Shown: positions 48,932-59,746, counted from the stretch's first letter. The stretch: DNA of 64,000 bases from Hoeflea sp. BAL378 (GCF_000759435.1 NZ_JRJG01000002.1:1-64000), one strand, 5' to 3'. Program-made: numbers and translations. The notes: generated by a model from the sequence alone, not told the origin.

Positions 48932-50152
48932 TCAGATCTGCGGACTGGGAAGATGCGCCTGCCGCGCGGCCGACAGTTCGAGCGGCCCGGGCACATGCCA
49001 GGCGCCTTCCGGCCGGATCAGGCGGTAGGGATCGTCCCTCAACGACAACGCGGTCGGCGAGGGCTCGATCGTGTCGAGCATTTCGACGAAGACATGGTCG
49101 GAGAAGGCAAAGGGCGCGCCGTTTTCCTTGAGCTTGAAGCCGAAATGCTGCCAGAAGGGCAGATAGTCCTCGCGGGCATGGCCATAGAGGCGGCTGTAGC
49201 CCTTTTCCCTGCACAGGGCGACGCTGGCGCGGACCAGCTCGAAGGCGGTCCGCGACTTGCGGAATTCCTTGCGCACGGCGAGCCGTTCCAGCTTGGCGAA
49301 CTCGCCAAAGAACCGCAGCCGCATGCAGCCCGCAGGTTCGTTGTCGATCAGCGCCAGAAGATGGGTCGCCGCCAGATCGTTGCCGTCGAACTCCTCGTCA
49401 TAGGGGCAGGCCTGTTCGCCGATATAGACCGCCGAACGGACGGCGGCCACGCGCATCATGTCGTCGAAGCCGTTGACGACGCGGATGCCGGTCGGGCGGA
49501 TCACCGGATCATGGGTGGCGTAGCTCGGCAGGCGCTCGCGCAGCGTCTTCGGCCGGCGCGGGATCATGTAGAAATCCTCGAGGAAACGGCCTTCGTGCCA
49601 GACGCCGTGCTCGAACCCGCGGCGCACCATGGCGCGGTGACCGCGGAGGGTGAGCGAGGTGGAGATGACGTCGGCCTCGGCGTAATGGGGGGAATCGAAC
49701 CGGTCCATGACGCGGTTGATGCCGGCCGCCAGCACGCCCGGCGTGAAGCTGGCCCAGACATAGATGGCGGCCGGGCGCTCGTGCTGGCTGACGAGATAGT
49801 CGGTCTGCGGGTCGAGCAGGTTCAGCGTGCCGTCGAGCAGCGCCGAACGTCCCGCCTCGTTGAGCAGGAGCGCCGACATGAAGCCCTCGGGCCGGGAGCG
49901 GCCGCGTCGCGCGAACAGCCAGATCGCGTCGGGGTTCTTCTCGCCCACGCGAATGACGGTCTCGGGCGTGGCCAGGCGGCCGATCACCCTGCCGGCGGCC
50001 TCGAGCAGCCGCGGCACGTCTGCGGGATCGAGCCGGTTGGTGACGGTGACCAGCGCGGCGGCGCGGTGCATGCGTTCGGCCTCCAGGGCCGCTTCCGCGG
50101 TCAACCCGCTTGCATTTGCAGGTAAAAAACTATTTTGTGGTGTGGCAGACAT
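48932..50152 (-). CDS. GNAT-fold acyl/acetyltransferase
   Basis: Starting at MSATPQNSFLPANASGL gives 406 residues. The C-terminal part (about 245-375) is a GNAT domain (AGCMRLRFFGEFAKLERLAVRKEFR, then a YSRLYGHAREDYLPFWQHFGF motif). The N-terminal 230 residues have no clear family. This two-part protein occurs next to the LysR gene in Rhizobiales. The substrate is unknown; an N-acyl transfer role is possible. Divergent from the LysR gene, with a 90-bp gap. Confidence 0.75.
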   Translation of the reverse strand: MSATPQNSFLPANASGLTAEAALEAERMHRAAALVTVTNRLDPADVPRLLEAAGRVIGRLATPETVIRVGEKNPDAIWLFARRGRSRPEGFMSALLLNEAGRSALLDGTLNLLDPQTDYLVSQHERPAAIYVWASFTPGVLAAGINRVMDRFDSPHYAEADVISTSLTLRGHRAMVRRGFEHGVWHEGRFLEDFYMIPRRPKTLRERLPSYATHDPVIRPTGIRVVNGFDDMMRVAAVRSAVYIGEQACPYDEEFDGNDLAATHLLALIDNEPAGCMRLRFFGEFAKLERLAVRKEFRKSRTAFELVRASVALCREKGYSRLYGHAREDYLPFWQHFGFKLKENGAPFAFSDHVFVEMLDTIEPSPTALSLRDDPYRLIRPEGAWHVPGPLELSAARQAHLPSPQI

Positions 50153-50241
50153 GGTTGCAGCCCCCTTATTTAGCTTGAGGGAAGCGTAGCCGGGTTCCGG
50201 CGGTTTGACTTTGGCAAATAGTGTTACAGAGAGTTCCACCC

Positions 50242-51240
50242 ATGGAACACCAATGGCGCAACGCCGATTGGAACAGCATCCGGGTTTTCCTCGCCGTAGC
50301 GAGGCTCTACAGCTTCCGCAAGGCGGCTGAGGAGCTGGGCATTTCCGTCAACACCGCACGCCGGACGATTTCCCGGCTCGAGGACCAGCTCGGCTACCCG
50401 CTGCTCTACCGCGAATCCGAAGGCGCCCGGCTGACCGACGAGGGCCGCCGGGTGGTGCTCGCCGCGCGCGATGTGGAAAGCTCGGTGTCGGACATGTGGC
50501 GCGTGGCGGCGCTGGCCGAGCGCGAGGCCAGCGGCCCGATCCGGCTCGCCATCACCGAGGGGCTGGGGTCCTTCTGGCTGACCCCGCGCATCGTCGACTA
50601 CATCAACGAGACCGGCGCGCAGAACCGGATCGAACTGCAATGCGCCATGCGTTCGGTCGACGTGCTGCGCATGGAAGCCGACATCTCGGTGCAGCTCGAA
50701 AAGCCCAACAGGCCCGAGCTCATCGTCAAGCGGCTCGGCTACCTGCATCTCAAACCCTTCGCCAGCCTGAGCTATCTCGAGAAATTCGGCCGCCCGAAGA
50801 CCGTCGCCGACATGGTCAACCACCGCGTGGTCGAACAGCAGACCGATCAGCTCCGGGGCTATGAACTCGACAAGATCTTCGGCCCGCAGATCGCCGACCG
50901 CATGGTGCGGATGAAGACCAATTTCTCCTCCGCGCATTACTGGGCGATCGCCAAGGGCGCAGGCATCGGGCTGATGCCGAGCTACGCTCGCGCCATCGGC
51001 GGCGATGTCGAGCACATCGATCTGGGCTTCGATTTCCGGGTCGACATCTGGCTCGCGACCCATCCCGAAGTCGCCAAGAGCGCCAGGCACCGCGCGTTCA
51101 TCGACTTTCTCACCGACAGTTTCGACGAGCGGAAGTTCCCGTGGTTCGGACCGGACTCGCTGTCACCGGAAGAGATCGAGGAACGGTTTTCGCGCAAGGA
51201 TCTCCAATCCTATTTCGAGGGGTTCACAGCACGCTCATGA
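50242..51240 (+). CDS. LysR-type transcriptional regulator
   Basis: The 332-residue product has an N-terminal winged helix (NSIRVFLAVARLYSFRKAAEELGISVNTARRTISRLE, residues 10-65) and a substrate-binding domain that starts SGPIRLAITEGLGS. It probably controls the divergent GNAT gene, a layout typical of LysR regulators. The C-terminus is longer than average (SPEEIEERFSRKDLQSYFEGF). A start seven codons upstream is possible. Confidence 0.88.
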   Translation: MEHQWRNADWNSIRVFLAVARLYSFRKAAEELGISVNTARRTISRLEDQLGYPLLYRESEGARLTDEGRRVVLAARDVESSVSDMWRVAALAEREASGPIRLAITEGLGSFWLTPRIVDYINETGAQNRIELQCAMRSVDVLRMEADISVQLEKPNRPELIVKRLGYLHLKPFASLSYLEKFGRPKTVADMVNHRVVEQQTDQLRGYELDKIFGPQIADRMVRMKTNFSSAHYWAIAKGAGIGLMPSYARAIGGDVEHIDLGFDFRVDIWLATHPEVAKSARHRAFIDFLTDSFDERKFPWFGPDSLSPEEIEERFSRKDLQSYFEGFTARS

Positions 51241-51440
51241 CAACGCGCCGTCGCTCGCCCCCTCCCCCCGAAATCGTCACGCTGGAAACGCAGAACGAGC
51301 TCGACCGTCTCGCCATGGTGATGATGCAGCTCGACATGGCGCTGGCGCTCGCCCGCGAGAAACGCCTGATCGAGGTCGAGGCGCATCTCGAAGCCGCCCT
51401 CGAGGAAGCCCGCAGCGTGCGCCAGTCGCTGCTCAACTAG
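51237..51440 (+). CDS. Small coiled-coil protein
   Basis: The 67-residue product starts MTTRRRSPPPPEIVTLETQN and is otherwise one long amphipathic helix (DMALALAREKRLIEVEAHLEAALEEARSV). Its ATG overlaps the LysR stop (ATGA), so the two are co-translated. Function unknown. Confidence 0.6.
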   Translation: MTTRRRSPPPPEIVTLETQNELDRLAMVMMQLDMALALAREKRLIEVEAHLEAALEEARSVRQSLLN

Positions 51441-51494
51441 GCCGCTCCGCCTTGTCGACCGGAGCCCCGATCCGGCGCACGATCCCGGTCGCGG

Positions 51495-52052
51495 TCAGCG
51501 GACCTGGTCGAGCAACCGCTTGCATTCGAGCAGGTCGTAGAGTGCTTCCTGGAGAAGCGCGCGGTCGTCGCGCGAAAGCCCGCCCACGGCCGGTCCGATG
51601 GCGCCGTCGGACGCCTCGTGATCGGGCTTGCCGCCCTCGCCTCCAAGGCCGAAGAAACGACGGGTGGACGGCCGCCGCGCCTTGCCCACCAACTGGTCGT
51701 CGTCCATGGCGGGCGGCGCCGGCTGCGGCGCCGGCTTGTCCTCGGCCATGCCCGCCGACAGGGCCTCGACAGCGGCCATGTCTCCGGCGCCGATGGCGAT
51801 GACGAACTTGTTGCCGTTCTGCTTGAGAAGCTTCTGCACGCCCTTGATCGTGTAGCCCTGGTCATAGAGAAGATTGCGGATGCCCTTGAGCAGATCGATG
51901 TCGTCGGGCCGGTAATAACGCCGGCCGCCACCGCGCTTCATCGGCTTGATCTGGGTGAAGCGGGTTTCCCAGAAGCGCAGCACATGCTGCGGCAGGTCGA
52001 GGTCGTCGGCCACTTCCGATATCGTCCGGAACGCGTCAGGGCTCTTGTCCAA
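51495..52052 (-). CDS. MerR-family regulator
   Basis: The 185-residue product starts at TTG ([21 protein letters not shown]), with the MerR winged helix ([35 protein letters not shown], residues 20-75). A variable acidic linker and a C-terminal helix ([21 protein letters not shown]) follow. This gene sits downstream of ihfA in many Alphaproteobacteria. No Cys pattern for metal sensing is seen. A regulatory target is not known. Confidence 0.85.
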   Translation of the reverse strand: MDKSPDAFRTISEVADDLDLPQHVLRFWETRFTQIKPMKRGGGRRYYRPDDIDLLKGIRNLLYDQGYTIKGVQKLLKQNGNKFVIAIGAGDMAAVEALSAGMAEDKPAPQPAPPAMDDDQLVGKARRPSTRRFFGLGGEGGKPDHEASDGAIGPAVGGLSRDDRALLQEALYDLLECKRLLDQVR

Positions 52053-52308
52053 TGTCCCACTCCGTCCTTGTCAGCGCCGCACGACAGGCTTTGCGCGCAC
52101 CAGATGTTCTCTTCCCAGCCCGACCGGCCCGACGGCTTTGCAAACCGTCACCAAAGCCAGGGCATTGCGAATCGCCGCCGATGGCGCCGATGCCGTTTCC
52201 ATTTCAGGGGCTTGCGGACGAAAGATCAAGTGCGGCGGAAGGCGATTGCGGATGCCGGCCCGGTTTTCCAATGGAGACACACGTGGCGGGACCCGCCGTG
52301 GCGCCTGC

Positions 52309-52638
52309 TCAGGGCTTGGCTTTGCCCTTCACCTTGCGGCTGACATGGCCCTTGAGGACCCGGTTCTTGAGCACGTTGGAGGCCTTGAAGGTCATCACCC
52401 GGCGCGGGCTGATCGGCACTTCCTCGCCGGTCTTCGGGTTGCGGCCGATCCGCTCTTTTTTCTCGCGCACCTGAAAGGTTGCGAAGGAGGAAAGCTTGAC
52501 GCTGTCGCCGCGGACAATGGCGCAACACACTTCATCGATGACCATTTCGACAAGCTCTGCGGACTCGGTTCGCGAAAGCCCCACCTTGCGGAACACCGCT
52601 TCTGCGAGATCAGCCCTGGTGATCGTTTTGCCGCTCAT
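52309..52638 (-). CDS. ihfA: Integration host factor alpha subunit
   Basis: Starting at [20 protein letters not shown] gives 109 residues. The HU/IHF fold is clear: [50 protein letters not shown] and the Pro-containing DNA-intercalating arm in [11 protein letters not shown] bends DNA, and phage integrases of this kind generally need it. The gene lies in the usual fabH-ihfA-merR order. Confidence 0.93.
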   Translation of the reverse strand: MSGKTITRADLAEAVFRKVGLSRTESAELVEMVIDEVCCAIVRGDSVKLSSFATFQVREKKERIGRNPKTGEEVPISPRRVMTFKASNVLKNRVLKGHVSRKVKGKAKP

Positions 52639-52805
52639 AATTCCCAACCAGACTGGTCAGCTTCCCCGCCGCCCGTAAATGAATTGTATTAACTTTATGG
52701 ATCATGCCGCTCAACGTCAAGCAACTCCATGGCGTGGCAGTGTATTGCTCCGCAAATGGCGAAAAAGGCCTGTGTGGGGGTTAATGTTCCGTTTGCAGGC
52801 CTGTC

Positions 52806-53777
52806 TCACCAGCGCAAAAGCACCGATCCCCAGGTGAAGCCGCCGCCCATGGCCTCGAGCAGGACGAGGTCGCCCGGCTTGATCCTGCCGTCCGCCGCGG
52901 CTTCGGCAAGCGCCAGCGGGATCGACGCGGCGGAGGTGTTGCCGTGATGGTCGACGGTGATGACCACCTTGGAGTCATCAATGCCGAGCTTGCGCGCCGA
53001 GGCGTCGATGATCCGCTTGTTGGCCTGGTGGGGAACGAACCAGTCGATGTCGGCCGAGCCGAGCCCGGTGGCGGCGTAGGCCGCCTCGATCACGTCGGTG
53101 ATCATGCCGACGGCATGCTTGAAAACTTCCCGCCCTTCCATGCGCAGGTGCCCGACCGTGCCCGTGGTCGAGGGGCCGCCATCGACATAGAGCTTCTCGC
53201 GGTGGGCGCCGTCGGAGCGCAGATGCGCCGTCAGGATGCCGCGGTCGGCCATCGTGCCCTGGCCTTCCTCGGCCTCGAGCACGACCGCGCCGGCGCCGTC
53301 GCCGAACAGCACGCAGGTGGTGCGGTCGCTCCAGTCGAGGATGCGCGAGAAGGTTTCCGCGCCGATGACCAGCACCCGGCGGGCCATGCCGGTCCGGATA
53401 TAGGTGTCGGCGGTGGTCATGGCGAAGACGAAGCCCGAGCAGACGGCCTGCAGGTCGAAGGCCGCGCCATGGTGCATGCCGAGCCGGTTCTGGATGTTGA
53501 CCGCGGTCGCCGGGAAGGTGTTGTCGGGCGTCGAGGTGGCGCAGATGATGAGATCGATATCGGCCGGCGTCATGTTGGCGCGGGCGAGCGCAGCGCGCGC
53601 GGCCATTTCGCCGAGCGAGGCGGTGGTTTCGCCCTCGCCTGCGATGTGGCGCTGGCGGATGCCGGTGCGCTGCACGATCCAGTCGTCGCTGGTTTCGACC
53701 ACGCCTTCCAGATCAATGTTTTTCATGATGCGCTCGGGGAGATGAGCCCCGAAACCACGGACTACTGAACGGATCAT
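52806..53777 (-). CDS. fabH: Beta-ketoacyl-ACP synthase III
   Basis: The 323-residue product has the catalytic triad Cys113 (LQAVCSGF), His250 (VPHQANKR) and Asn280 ([10 protein letters not shown]). It condenses acetyl-CoA with malonyl-ACP to start fatty-acid synthesis in the cytoplasm. It lies 9 bp after plsX and before ihfA, as in most Rhizobiales. Confidence 0.96.
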   Translation of the reverse strand: MIRSVVRGFGAHLPERIMKNIDLEGVVETSDDWIVQRTGIRQRHIAGEGETTASLGEMAARAALARANMTPADIDLIICATSTPDNTFPATAVNIQNRLGMHHGAAFDLQAVCSGFVFAMTTADTYIRTGMARRVLVIGAETFSRILDWSDRTTCVLFGDGAGAVVLEAEEGQGTMADRGILTAHLRSDGAHREKLYVDGGPSTTGTVGHLRMEGREVFKHAVGMITDVIEAAYAATGLGSADIDWFVPHQANKRIIDASARKLGIDDSKVVITVDHHGNTSAASIPLALAEAAADGRIKPGDLVLLEAMGGGFTWGSVLLRW

Positions 53778-53786
53778 TCTGACATC

Positions 53787-54845
53787 CTAGCTGGAAGAGC
53801 TGTCCACGGCGGGAACGGAAAGCGATGCCCGGCGCGTGTGATAGAGATTGAGGTCGTGTTCGATCTTGGCCTTGAGGCCATTGCGGACCATGTCGTAGCC
53901 GACATCCACCGCCGCGGCGAAGCCCTCGACATCGGCGCCGCCATGGCTCTTGATGACGATACCGTTCAATCCGAGAAACACGCCGCCATTGACCTTGCCC
54001 GGATCCATCTTCTCCCGCAGCAGGTCGAAGGCGCCCTTGGCGAAGACATAGCCGATGCGGGCCATCAGGGTCCGCGACATCGCGGCCCGCAGATAGCCGG
54101 CGATCTGGCGGGCGGTGCCCTCGGCGGTCTTGAGGGCGACATTGCCGACGAAGCCCTCGGTGACGACGACATCGACGGTGCCCTTGCCCAGATCGTCGCC
54201 CTCGACGAAGCCGTAATAGTCGAAACTCGGCATCGCCGCCTCGCGGATCAGGCGGCCGGCCTCCTTGACCTCCTCCTGGCCCTTGATCTCCTCGACGCCG
54301 ATATTGAGCAGCCCTACGGTAGGCTTGTCGATCTCGAACAGGGCGCGCGCCATGGCGGCCCCCATCATGGTGAAATCGATGAGCTGCTGCGCGTCGGCGC
54401 CGATCGTGGCGCCGACATCGAGCACGATGCTTTCGCCGCGCGCGGTGGGCCAGATGGCGGCAATCGCCGGCCTGTCGATATTGGCCATGGTGCGCAGGCA
54501 GAACCGCGACATCGCCATCAGCGCGCCGGTGTTGCCGGCCGAGACGCAGACGTCGGCCTCGCCGGTCTTGACCGCCTCGATGGCGCGCCACATCGACGAG
54601 CGGTAGCGCCCATGCCGGAGCGCCTGGCTCGGCTTGTCGTCCATGCTGACGGCGATCTCGCAGGGAACGAAGGTCGACGCCTGGCGAAGGGCGGGGAACC
54701 GCTCCAGCACGGCAAGGCTTTCGGCTTCCAGGCCGAACAGGGTGAAACGGATGTCCGGGTGGCGCTCCAACGCCTTGGCGACACCGGGTACGACCACCTT
54801 GGGGCCATGATCGCCCCCCATCAGATCAACCGCTATCCTAATCAC
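53787..54845 (-). CDS. plsX: Phosphate acyltransferase PlsX
   Basis: The 352-residue product starts at GTG and has the family N-terminus [14 protein letters not shown]. Further blocks [25 protein letters not shown] and ANALKTAEG-like [10 protein letters not shown] are present. It makes acyl-phosphate from acyl-ACP for phospholipid synthesis. It forms a unit with fabH (9-bp gap). Confidence 0.95.
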   Translation of the reverse strand: MIRIAVDLMGGDHGPKVVVPGVAKALERHPDIRFTLFGLEAESLAVLERFPALRQASTFVPCEIAVSMDDKPSQALRHGRYRSSMWRAIEAVKTGEADVCVSAGNTGALMAMSRFCLRTMANIDRPAIAAIWPTARGESIVLDVGATIGADAQQLIDFTMMGAAMARALFEIDKPTVGLLNIGVEEIKGQEEVKEAGRLIREAAMPSFDYYGFVEGDDLGKGTVDVVVTEGFVGNVALKTAEGTARQIAGYLRAAMSRTLMARIGYVFAKGAFDLLREKMDPGKVNGGVFLGLNGIVIKSHGGADVEGFAAAVDVGYDMVRNGLKAKIEHDLNLYHTRRASLSVPAVDSSSS

Positions 54846-54941
54846 GCCCCGTCCTTAATCCTCGGCTCTTCGGGCCGAATTTGTGGGCAGAAAATACCCG
54901 TTTTCGATCCGGGCACAACTGCTTTGTCGCCGCACAGGCCG

Positions 54942-55505
54942 CTAACTGGCGGAATCATCTCGCTTCAGGCCATGCAAAACGGCAAAAGGTGACGGTTTTT
55001 TGTCCGTTTCCGGGTCGCTTTCGATCCGGTCGGAAAACTCGACCCCCGGTTTACGCGGATAGGGATCGATCGCAAGGGCCGCGAACTCGGCCGCCGCCGC
55101 GCCGACGTCGATCGAATCGCCGGAAAACGTCTCGGGCGCGTCCGGCCCCTCCGGATCGAGGAACATCTCGGCGCTGCCGTCATGGGCGCGTTTGGCGAGC
55201 CGCGAGTTCTCGGGAAGGTAAAGCGCCTCGAAGTCCTCCTCGATCTGCTGGGCGACCGGTTCGAGCGTGACGACGCAGTCCTGCTCGATGGACACGCTGA
55301 CATGCCCCTTCACCCGCACCCCGTCGCGCTTCCAGCGCCCCAGCACGATCTCGGACTCGAAGGAGCGCACGTCGCGCACGCCCCATTGCGCCGCGAGCCG
55401 CGCCAGGTCGGCGGGATCGGCGGAAATGCGGACCGTGAACGGGTTGGCCGAGATGTGGCCGACCTTGACCGGATAGGAGAATTCGTCGTCACCTGGGTGC
55501 GTCAT
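54942..55505 (-). CDS. DUF177 (YceD-like) protein
   Basis: The 187-residue product carries the DUF177 pattern: VRSFESEIVLGRWKRDGVRV, VSIEQDCVVTLEPVAQQIEEDF and the C-terminal IDVGAAAAEFAALAIDPYPRKPG. The family is linked to 23S rRNA accumulation in bacteria. It overlaps the upstream chaperone gene by 17 nt and precedes plsX in the usual order, although rpmF does not lie between them here. Confidence 0.88.
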   Translation of the reverse strand: MTHPGDDEFSYPVKVGHISANPFTVRISADPADLARLAAQWGVRDVRSFESEIVLGRWKRDGVRVKGHVSVSIEQDCVVTLEPVAQQIEEDFEALYLPENSRLAKRAHDGSAEMFLDPEGPDAPETFSGDSIDVGAAAAEFAALAIDPYPRKPGVEFSDRIESDPETDKKPSPFAVLHGLKRDDSAS

Positions 55506-56055
55506 GGTCTGACCTCTCTAAATCAACGGCGGGGAACACCAGCCGGCCGGCGGCCAGCGCTTCCTCTTCCACGGCCTCGAGCTGCCGCGCGGTCCGCGCC
55601 ATCCAGGCGGCCAGCGGCTGCATCGAGGGCGCGTCGCCGGGCGCATCGGGATGGATGTTGCGGCGCAGGGCCGCAGCCAGGCCAACCTCGTCGCCGGCAT
55701 CGAGTGCGTCGCCATAGGATTTGGCGCGGCCGTAGAACATGCGGGCGAATTTTTTCATACGCTTGGGCACGCCCACGTCGCCCACGCCCAGTTCGCGGAT
55801 CGAATGGTCGACATCCTCGAAAAAGGCGTCGACGATCTCCTGGGCAATTCCCTGCGCCGCCGGGCCAGACCCGCTGGTCCGGCGCAAATACAGCAGCAGA
55901 TGCACCGATATCATCTCGAACCGGCCCATGACCGTGTCGGGCACATCCATGGAACGGTAGAAGGCCGGAGACCGCGCAGCCGCGGTAAGATGTTCATATT
56001 GCAGCCCAACCAGAGCCTGATTGGCTTTTTTTCGCTTGAACAGGTTCCAGATCAT
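55489..56055 (-). CDS. Ubiquinol-cytochrome c chaperone (CBP3/UQCC1-like)
   Basis: The 188-residue product starts MIWNLFKRKKANQALVGLQY. The family block GRFEMISVHLLLYLRR, then QEIVDAFFEDVDHSIRELGVGD and KRMKKFARMFYGR, is well kept. It helps assemble the cytochrome bc1 complex. It is upstream of DUF177 and divergent from the lipoprotein gene. Confidence 0.9.
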   Translation of the reverse strand: MIWNLFKRKKANQALVGLQYEHLTAAARSPAFYRSMDVPDTVMGRFEMISVHLLLYLRRTSGSGPAAQGIAQEIVDAFFEDVDHSIRELGVGDVGVPKRMKKFARMFYGRAKSYGDALDAGDEVGLAAALRRNIHPDAPGDAPSMQPLAAWMARTARQLEAVEEEALAAGRLVFPAVDLERSDHDAPR

Positions 56056-56191
56056 GAAATTGCCTTCAATGGCCGTTGGATATCATCGCGACTGCGGGAG
56101 ACTGGGATGTTGCATCCGTGCGGAAGCTGGTTTACCGAATGAAACGCAAAACGCAATGGCTGCGGCAGGTAAGCACGCTCGCCAAAGGGAG

Positions 56192-56698
56192 ATGTCGTTG
56201 ACGATAAGAGATTTCAAGGCAACCGGACGGAGCTTGCGTCTCGGAGCCGCAGTTGCGGTCGTCTCCATGATCGCGCTCAGCGGCTGCTCGACCAGCGAAG
56301 TGTTCAACCAGGGCTACGTGGTCGACCAGACCGCGCTGGATCTGACCCCCGTCGGCTCGAGCCGCGAACAGGTGCTCTTGTCGCTCGGCACCCCGTCGAC
56401 CACGGCGACCTTCGACAATGAAGTCTTTTACTACGTCTCGCAGAAACGCGTGCGCGCCGCCAATTTCATGAAGCCGAGACTGGTCGAGCAGTCGGTGCTT
56501 GCGGTCTATTTCGACGAGGACGACACGGTCAAGCAGATTGCCAACTACACGCTGAAGGACGGCAGGGTGTTCGACATGATTTCCCGGACCACGCCGACCG
56601 GCGGTCTCGACCAGTCCTTCCTGGCCCAGGTCTTGTCCGGCGCGGGAAGCCAGGAAGGCACCGGCGCCGCGGTCGCCCGCTCGATCTTCGGCGGATAA
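56192..56698 (+). CDS. bamE: Outer-membrane assembly lipoprotein, BamE/OmlA-like
   Basis: The 168-residue product has a signal sequence with lipobox ALSGC (Cys about 32) and a BamE (SmpA/OmlA) domain: QVLLSLGTPSTTATFDNEVFYYVSQK and VLAVYFDEDDTVKQI. It belongs to the beta-barrel assembly machinery of the outer membrane. The ribosome binding site AAAGGGAG lies very close to the ATG, so a TTG two codons later could be used instead. Confidence 0.88.
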   Translation: MSLTIRDFKATGRSLRLGAAVAVVSMIALSGCSTSEVFNQGYVVDQTALDLTPVGSSREQVLLSLGTPSTTATFDNEVFYYVSQKRVRAANFMKPRLVEQSVLAVYFDEDDTVKQIANYTLKDGRVFDMISRTTPTGGLDQSFLAQVLSGAGSQEGTGAAVARSIFGG

Positions 56699-56717
56699 GA
56701 CCCGCTCCTTCGTCCGG

Positions 56718-57479
56718 TCAGGACCGCGCAATCTGCTCCATCAGCCGCTGATAGGGCCCGGTGCCGATGGCGCCGGGCGGGCGGTAGGGATTGGAGAAGG
56801 CGAAGATAAAGAACAGGATGAGGCCGGTGAAGGCGCCGAACAGGGCGATCAGGGCCAGGTTGTGCCGCGTCACCGGGTAGGAATAATAGGCCAGCGCAAT
56901 CACCACCACGCCCGCCAGCGCCGCAAACCAGAAGATGCCGTTGAGCGTGTTCTCGGCATGGTTCTCGCGTTTGACCCGGGTTTCCGAGACCAGATGGATG
57001 CGGTCGAGCATGTGGGCGCGCAGGCTCTCCTGGCGCTTGCCTGACGGCTCGAGATTGAGGATGGCCTCGTAGGCCTTGTCCCACTCCCCCCAGGCCGGGC
57101 CGAACAGGCGGCGCTCCGTGCCGAGGTGATCCCATTCCCTGGTCACGACCAGGTCGAGATAGGCGTTGACCGGGTCCTGGACCTGCGACGCCGTCTCTGC
57201 GTCGAACCGCCGCGCATCGAAATAGACATCGGCCAGGGCGTTGGCCTCGATGGTGCTGTCGATCTTGAGCAACTGGTACTCCACCATCTCCTGCGCGAAG
57301 ACCAGCGCCAAGATCAGGCCGTGCAGCGCCGAGACCCGGAAGATCACCGACCCCGCCAGATCCTTGGTCGGCGGCTCCGGATCGCCGCCGGCGAGCCAGC
57401 GCGCCGCCAGATAGCAGAGGACCGTCAGCAGCGCGGTGCCGACGATGAAACCGGTGCCTTCCAGCATGGCCGTGATCAT
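56718..57479 (-). CDS. DUF4239 membrane protein
   Basis: Starting at MITAMLEGTGFIVGTALL gives 253 residues, with GGAGG seven bases upstream. It has an N-terminal transmembrane segment, another near 50-70 and two or three at the C-terminus (about 175-240). The central soluble part holds VYFDARRFDAETASQVQDPVNAYL. This is the DUF4239 layout, distantly like bestrophin channels. Function unknown. Confidence 0.75.
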   Translation of the reverse strand: MITAMLEGTGFIVGTALLTVLCYLAARWLAGGDPEPPTKDLAGSVIFRVSALHGLILALVFAQEMVEYQLLKIDSTIEANALADVYFDARRFDAETASQVQDPVNAYLDLVVTREWDHLGTERRLFGPAWGEWDKAYEAILNLEPSGKRQESLRAHMLDRIHLVSETRVKRENHAENTLNGIFWFAALAGVVVIALAYYSYPVTRHNLALIALFGAFTGLILFFIFAFSNPYRPPGAIGTGPYQRLMEQIARS

Positions 57480-57530
57480 TGCGACGCCTCCGCCCGGGTC
57501 CCTCTCCAAGGTCTCGACCATAGACGCAAA

Positions 57531-57564
57531 AAAGCCCCGCGGAAACTCATCTCCGCGGGGCTTT
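57531..57564. terminator. Strong bidirectional rho-independent terminator
   Basis: AAAGCCCCGCGGA (57531-57543) and TCCGCGGGGCTTT (57552-57564) form a perfect 13-bp stem with an eight-base loop; TTTTTT follows on the minus strand. It ends hppA transcription. Confidence 0.88.
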
Positions 57565-57592
57565 CGATGTGGGCCTTGACGCCCTGTCCGGC

Positions 57593-59746
57593 TTAGTGCG
57601 CGAGCACGGCCAGCAGCAGGAGGGCCACGATGTTGGTGATCTTGATGGCCGGGTTGACGGCCGGGCCGGCGGTGTCCTTGTAGGGATCGCCGACGGTGTC
57701 GCCGGTCACCGACGCCTTGTGCGCGTCGGAGCCCTTGACGTGCTTGACGCCGTCCTTGTCGATGAAGCCGTCCTCGAAGGACTTCTTGGCGTTGTCCCAG
57801 GCGCCGCCGCCCGAGGTCATCGAGATGGCGACGAACAGGCCGTTGACGATCACGCCCAGCAGCGAGGCGCCAAGCGCCGCGAAGGCCGAGGCCTTGGAGC
57901 CGGAGATCAGCAGGACGCCGAAGTAGACGAACAGCGGAGCCAGAACCGGCAGCAGCGACGGCACGATCATTTCGCGGATCGCGGCCTTGGTCAGGATGTC
58001 CACGGCGCGGCCGTAGTCAGGTTTCTCTGTGCCCGCCATGATGCCGGGCTTGGCCTTGAACTGGGCGCGCACTTCTTCGACGATCGAGCCTGCGGCCCGC
58101 CCCACGGCTGTCATGGCGATGCCGCCAAACAGGTAGGGGATGAGGCCGCCGAAGATCAGGCCGGCAACCACGTAGGGGTTGGACAGATCGAACGAGATCT
58201 CGCCCATGTCCTTGAAGTAAGGATAGAGGGTCGAGCCTTCGGCGTTTGCCCGGGCGGCAAAGAACTTCAGGTCGTTCGAATAGGCCGCAAACAGCACCAG
58301 CGCGCCGAGACCGGCGGAGCCGATGGCGTAGCCCTTGGTGACGGCCTTGGTGGTGTTGCCGACCGCGTCGAGCGCGTCGGTGGCCTGGCGGACTTCCGGG
58401 GGAAGACCCGACATTTCGGCGATGCCGCCGGCGTTGTCGGTGACCGGGCCGAAGGCGTCGAGCGCCACGATCATGCCGGCGATGCCGAGCATGGCGGTGA
58501 CGGCGATGCCGGTGCCGAACAGGCCTGCGAGCTGGTAGGTGGAGATGATGCCGCCAACGATGACGATCGCCGGCAGGGCCGTCGATTCCAGCGACACGGC
58601 GAGACCCTGGATCACGTTGGTGCCGTGACCGGTGACCGAGGCCTGGGCGATCGAGTTCACCGGGCGCTTGTTGGTGCCGGTGTAGTACTCGGTGATCACC
58701 ACGATGAGCGCGGTGACGATCAGGCCGATGATGCCGCAGGTGAACAGCGCGGTGCCGGTGATCGACATGCCTTCGATGACGGCGATCTCGCCCCAACCGA
58801 TGGTCAGCGAGGTGGCGCCGCCCAGACCGATGATCGACAGCAGGCCGGTGACGATCAGGCCCTTGTAGAGAGCGCCCATGATCGAGCCGTTCTGGCCGAG
58901 CTTGACGAAGAAGGTGCCGACGATCGAGGTGATGATCGAGGCGCCGCAGATGGCCAGCGGATAGAGCATGGCCGAACCGAGGACGTCCGTGCCGCCGAAG
59001 AAGATGGCCGCGAGAACCATGGTGGCGACGACGGTCACCGCGTAGGTTTCGAACAGGTCGGCCGCCATGCCGGCGCAGTCGCCGACATTGTCGCCGACGT
59101 TGTCGGCGATCGTGGCCGGGTTGCGCGGGTCGTCTTCCGGAATGCCGGCTTCGACCTTGCCCACGAGGTCGCCGCCCACGTCGGCGCCCTTGGTGAAGAT
59201 GCCGCCGCCGAGACGGGCGAAGATGGAGATCAGCGATGCGCCGAAGCCGAGGGCGACGAGAGCGTCAATGACCTGACGGCTGTCGGAGGCCAGCGCCATC
59301 GGGCCGGTGAGAACCCAGTAGTAGACCGCGACGCCGAGCAGCGCGAGGCCGGCCACCAGCATGCCGGTGATGGCGCCCGCCTTGAAGGCGATGTCGAGGC
59401 CGGAGGCGAGATTGACCGCGGAGGCCTGGGCCGTGCGCACATTGGCGCGGACCGACACGTGCATCCCGATGTAACCGGCGGCGCCGGAAAGCACCGCGCC
59501 GATCAGGAAGCCGATCGCGGCGGTGGCGCCGAGCAAGAGCCAGGTGATGACGAAAACGACCGCACCGACAAGGGCGATGGTTGTGTACTGACGGTTCAGG
59601 TAGGCCTGAGCACCCTCACGAATATAGCCGGCGATCTCCTGCATGCGTGCGTTGCCCTGATCGGCAGCCATCACTGAGCTTGTGGCCCAGATGGCGTAGA
59701 CAACGGACAGCAATCCACAGGCGATCACAGCAAAAAGAATTGTCAT
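57593..59746 (-). CDS. hppA: Membrane-bound proton-translocating pyrophosphatase, K+-independent type
   Basis: The 717-residue product has about 16 membrane segments and the pyrophosphate-binding signatures [20 protein letters not shown] (181-200) and [19 protein letters not shown] (215-233). Lys467 and Thr470 in GNTTKAVT mark the K+-independent subtype, known from family studies. It pumps protons using pyrophosphate hydrolysis. GGAGG lies before the ATG. It is a single-gene unit with its own terminator. Confidence 0.96.
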   Translation of the reverse strand: MTILFAVIACGLLSVVYAIWATSSVMAADQGNARMQEIAGYIREGAQAYLNRQYTTIALVGAVVFVITWLLLGATAAIGFLIGAVLSGAAGYIGMHVSVRANVRTAQASAVNLASGLDIAFKAGAITGMLVAGLALLGVAVYYWVLTGPMALASDSRQVIDALVALGFGASLISIFARLGGGIFTKGADVGGDLVGKVEAGIPEDDPRNPATIADNVGDNVGDCAGMAADLFETYAVTVVATMVLAAIFFGGTDVLGSAMLYPLAICGASIITSIVGTFFVKLGQNGSIMGALYKGLIVTGLLSIIGLGGATSLTIGWGEIAVIEGMSITGTALFTCGIIGLIVTALIVVITEYYTGTNKRPVNSIAQASVTGHGTNVIQGLAVSLESTALPAIVIVGGIISTYQLAGLFGTGIAVTAMLGIAGMIVALDAFGPVTDNAGGIAEMSGLPPEVRQATDALDAVGNTTKAVTKGYAIGSAGLGALVLFAAYSNDLKFFAARANAEGSTLYPYFKDMGEISFDLSNPYVVAGLIFGGLIPYLFGGIAMTAVGRAAGSIVEEVRAQFKAKPGIMAGTEKPDYGRAVDILTKAAIREMIVPSLLPVLAPLFVYFGVLLISGSKASAFAALGASLLGVIVNGLFVAISMTSGGGAWDNAKKSFEDGFIDKDGVKHVKGSDAHKASVTGDTVGDPYKDTAGPAVNPAIKITNIVALLLLAVLAH

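Noticed and set aside
57569-59677. 702-codon plus-strand frame opposite hppA
   Set aside because: Low-complexity Asp/Gly/Arg-rich translation, wholly antisense to a clear pyrophosphatase gene.
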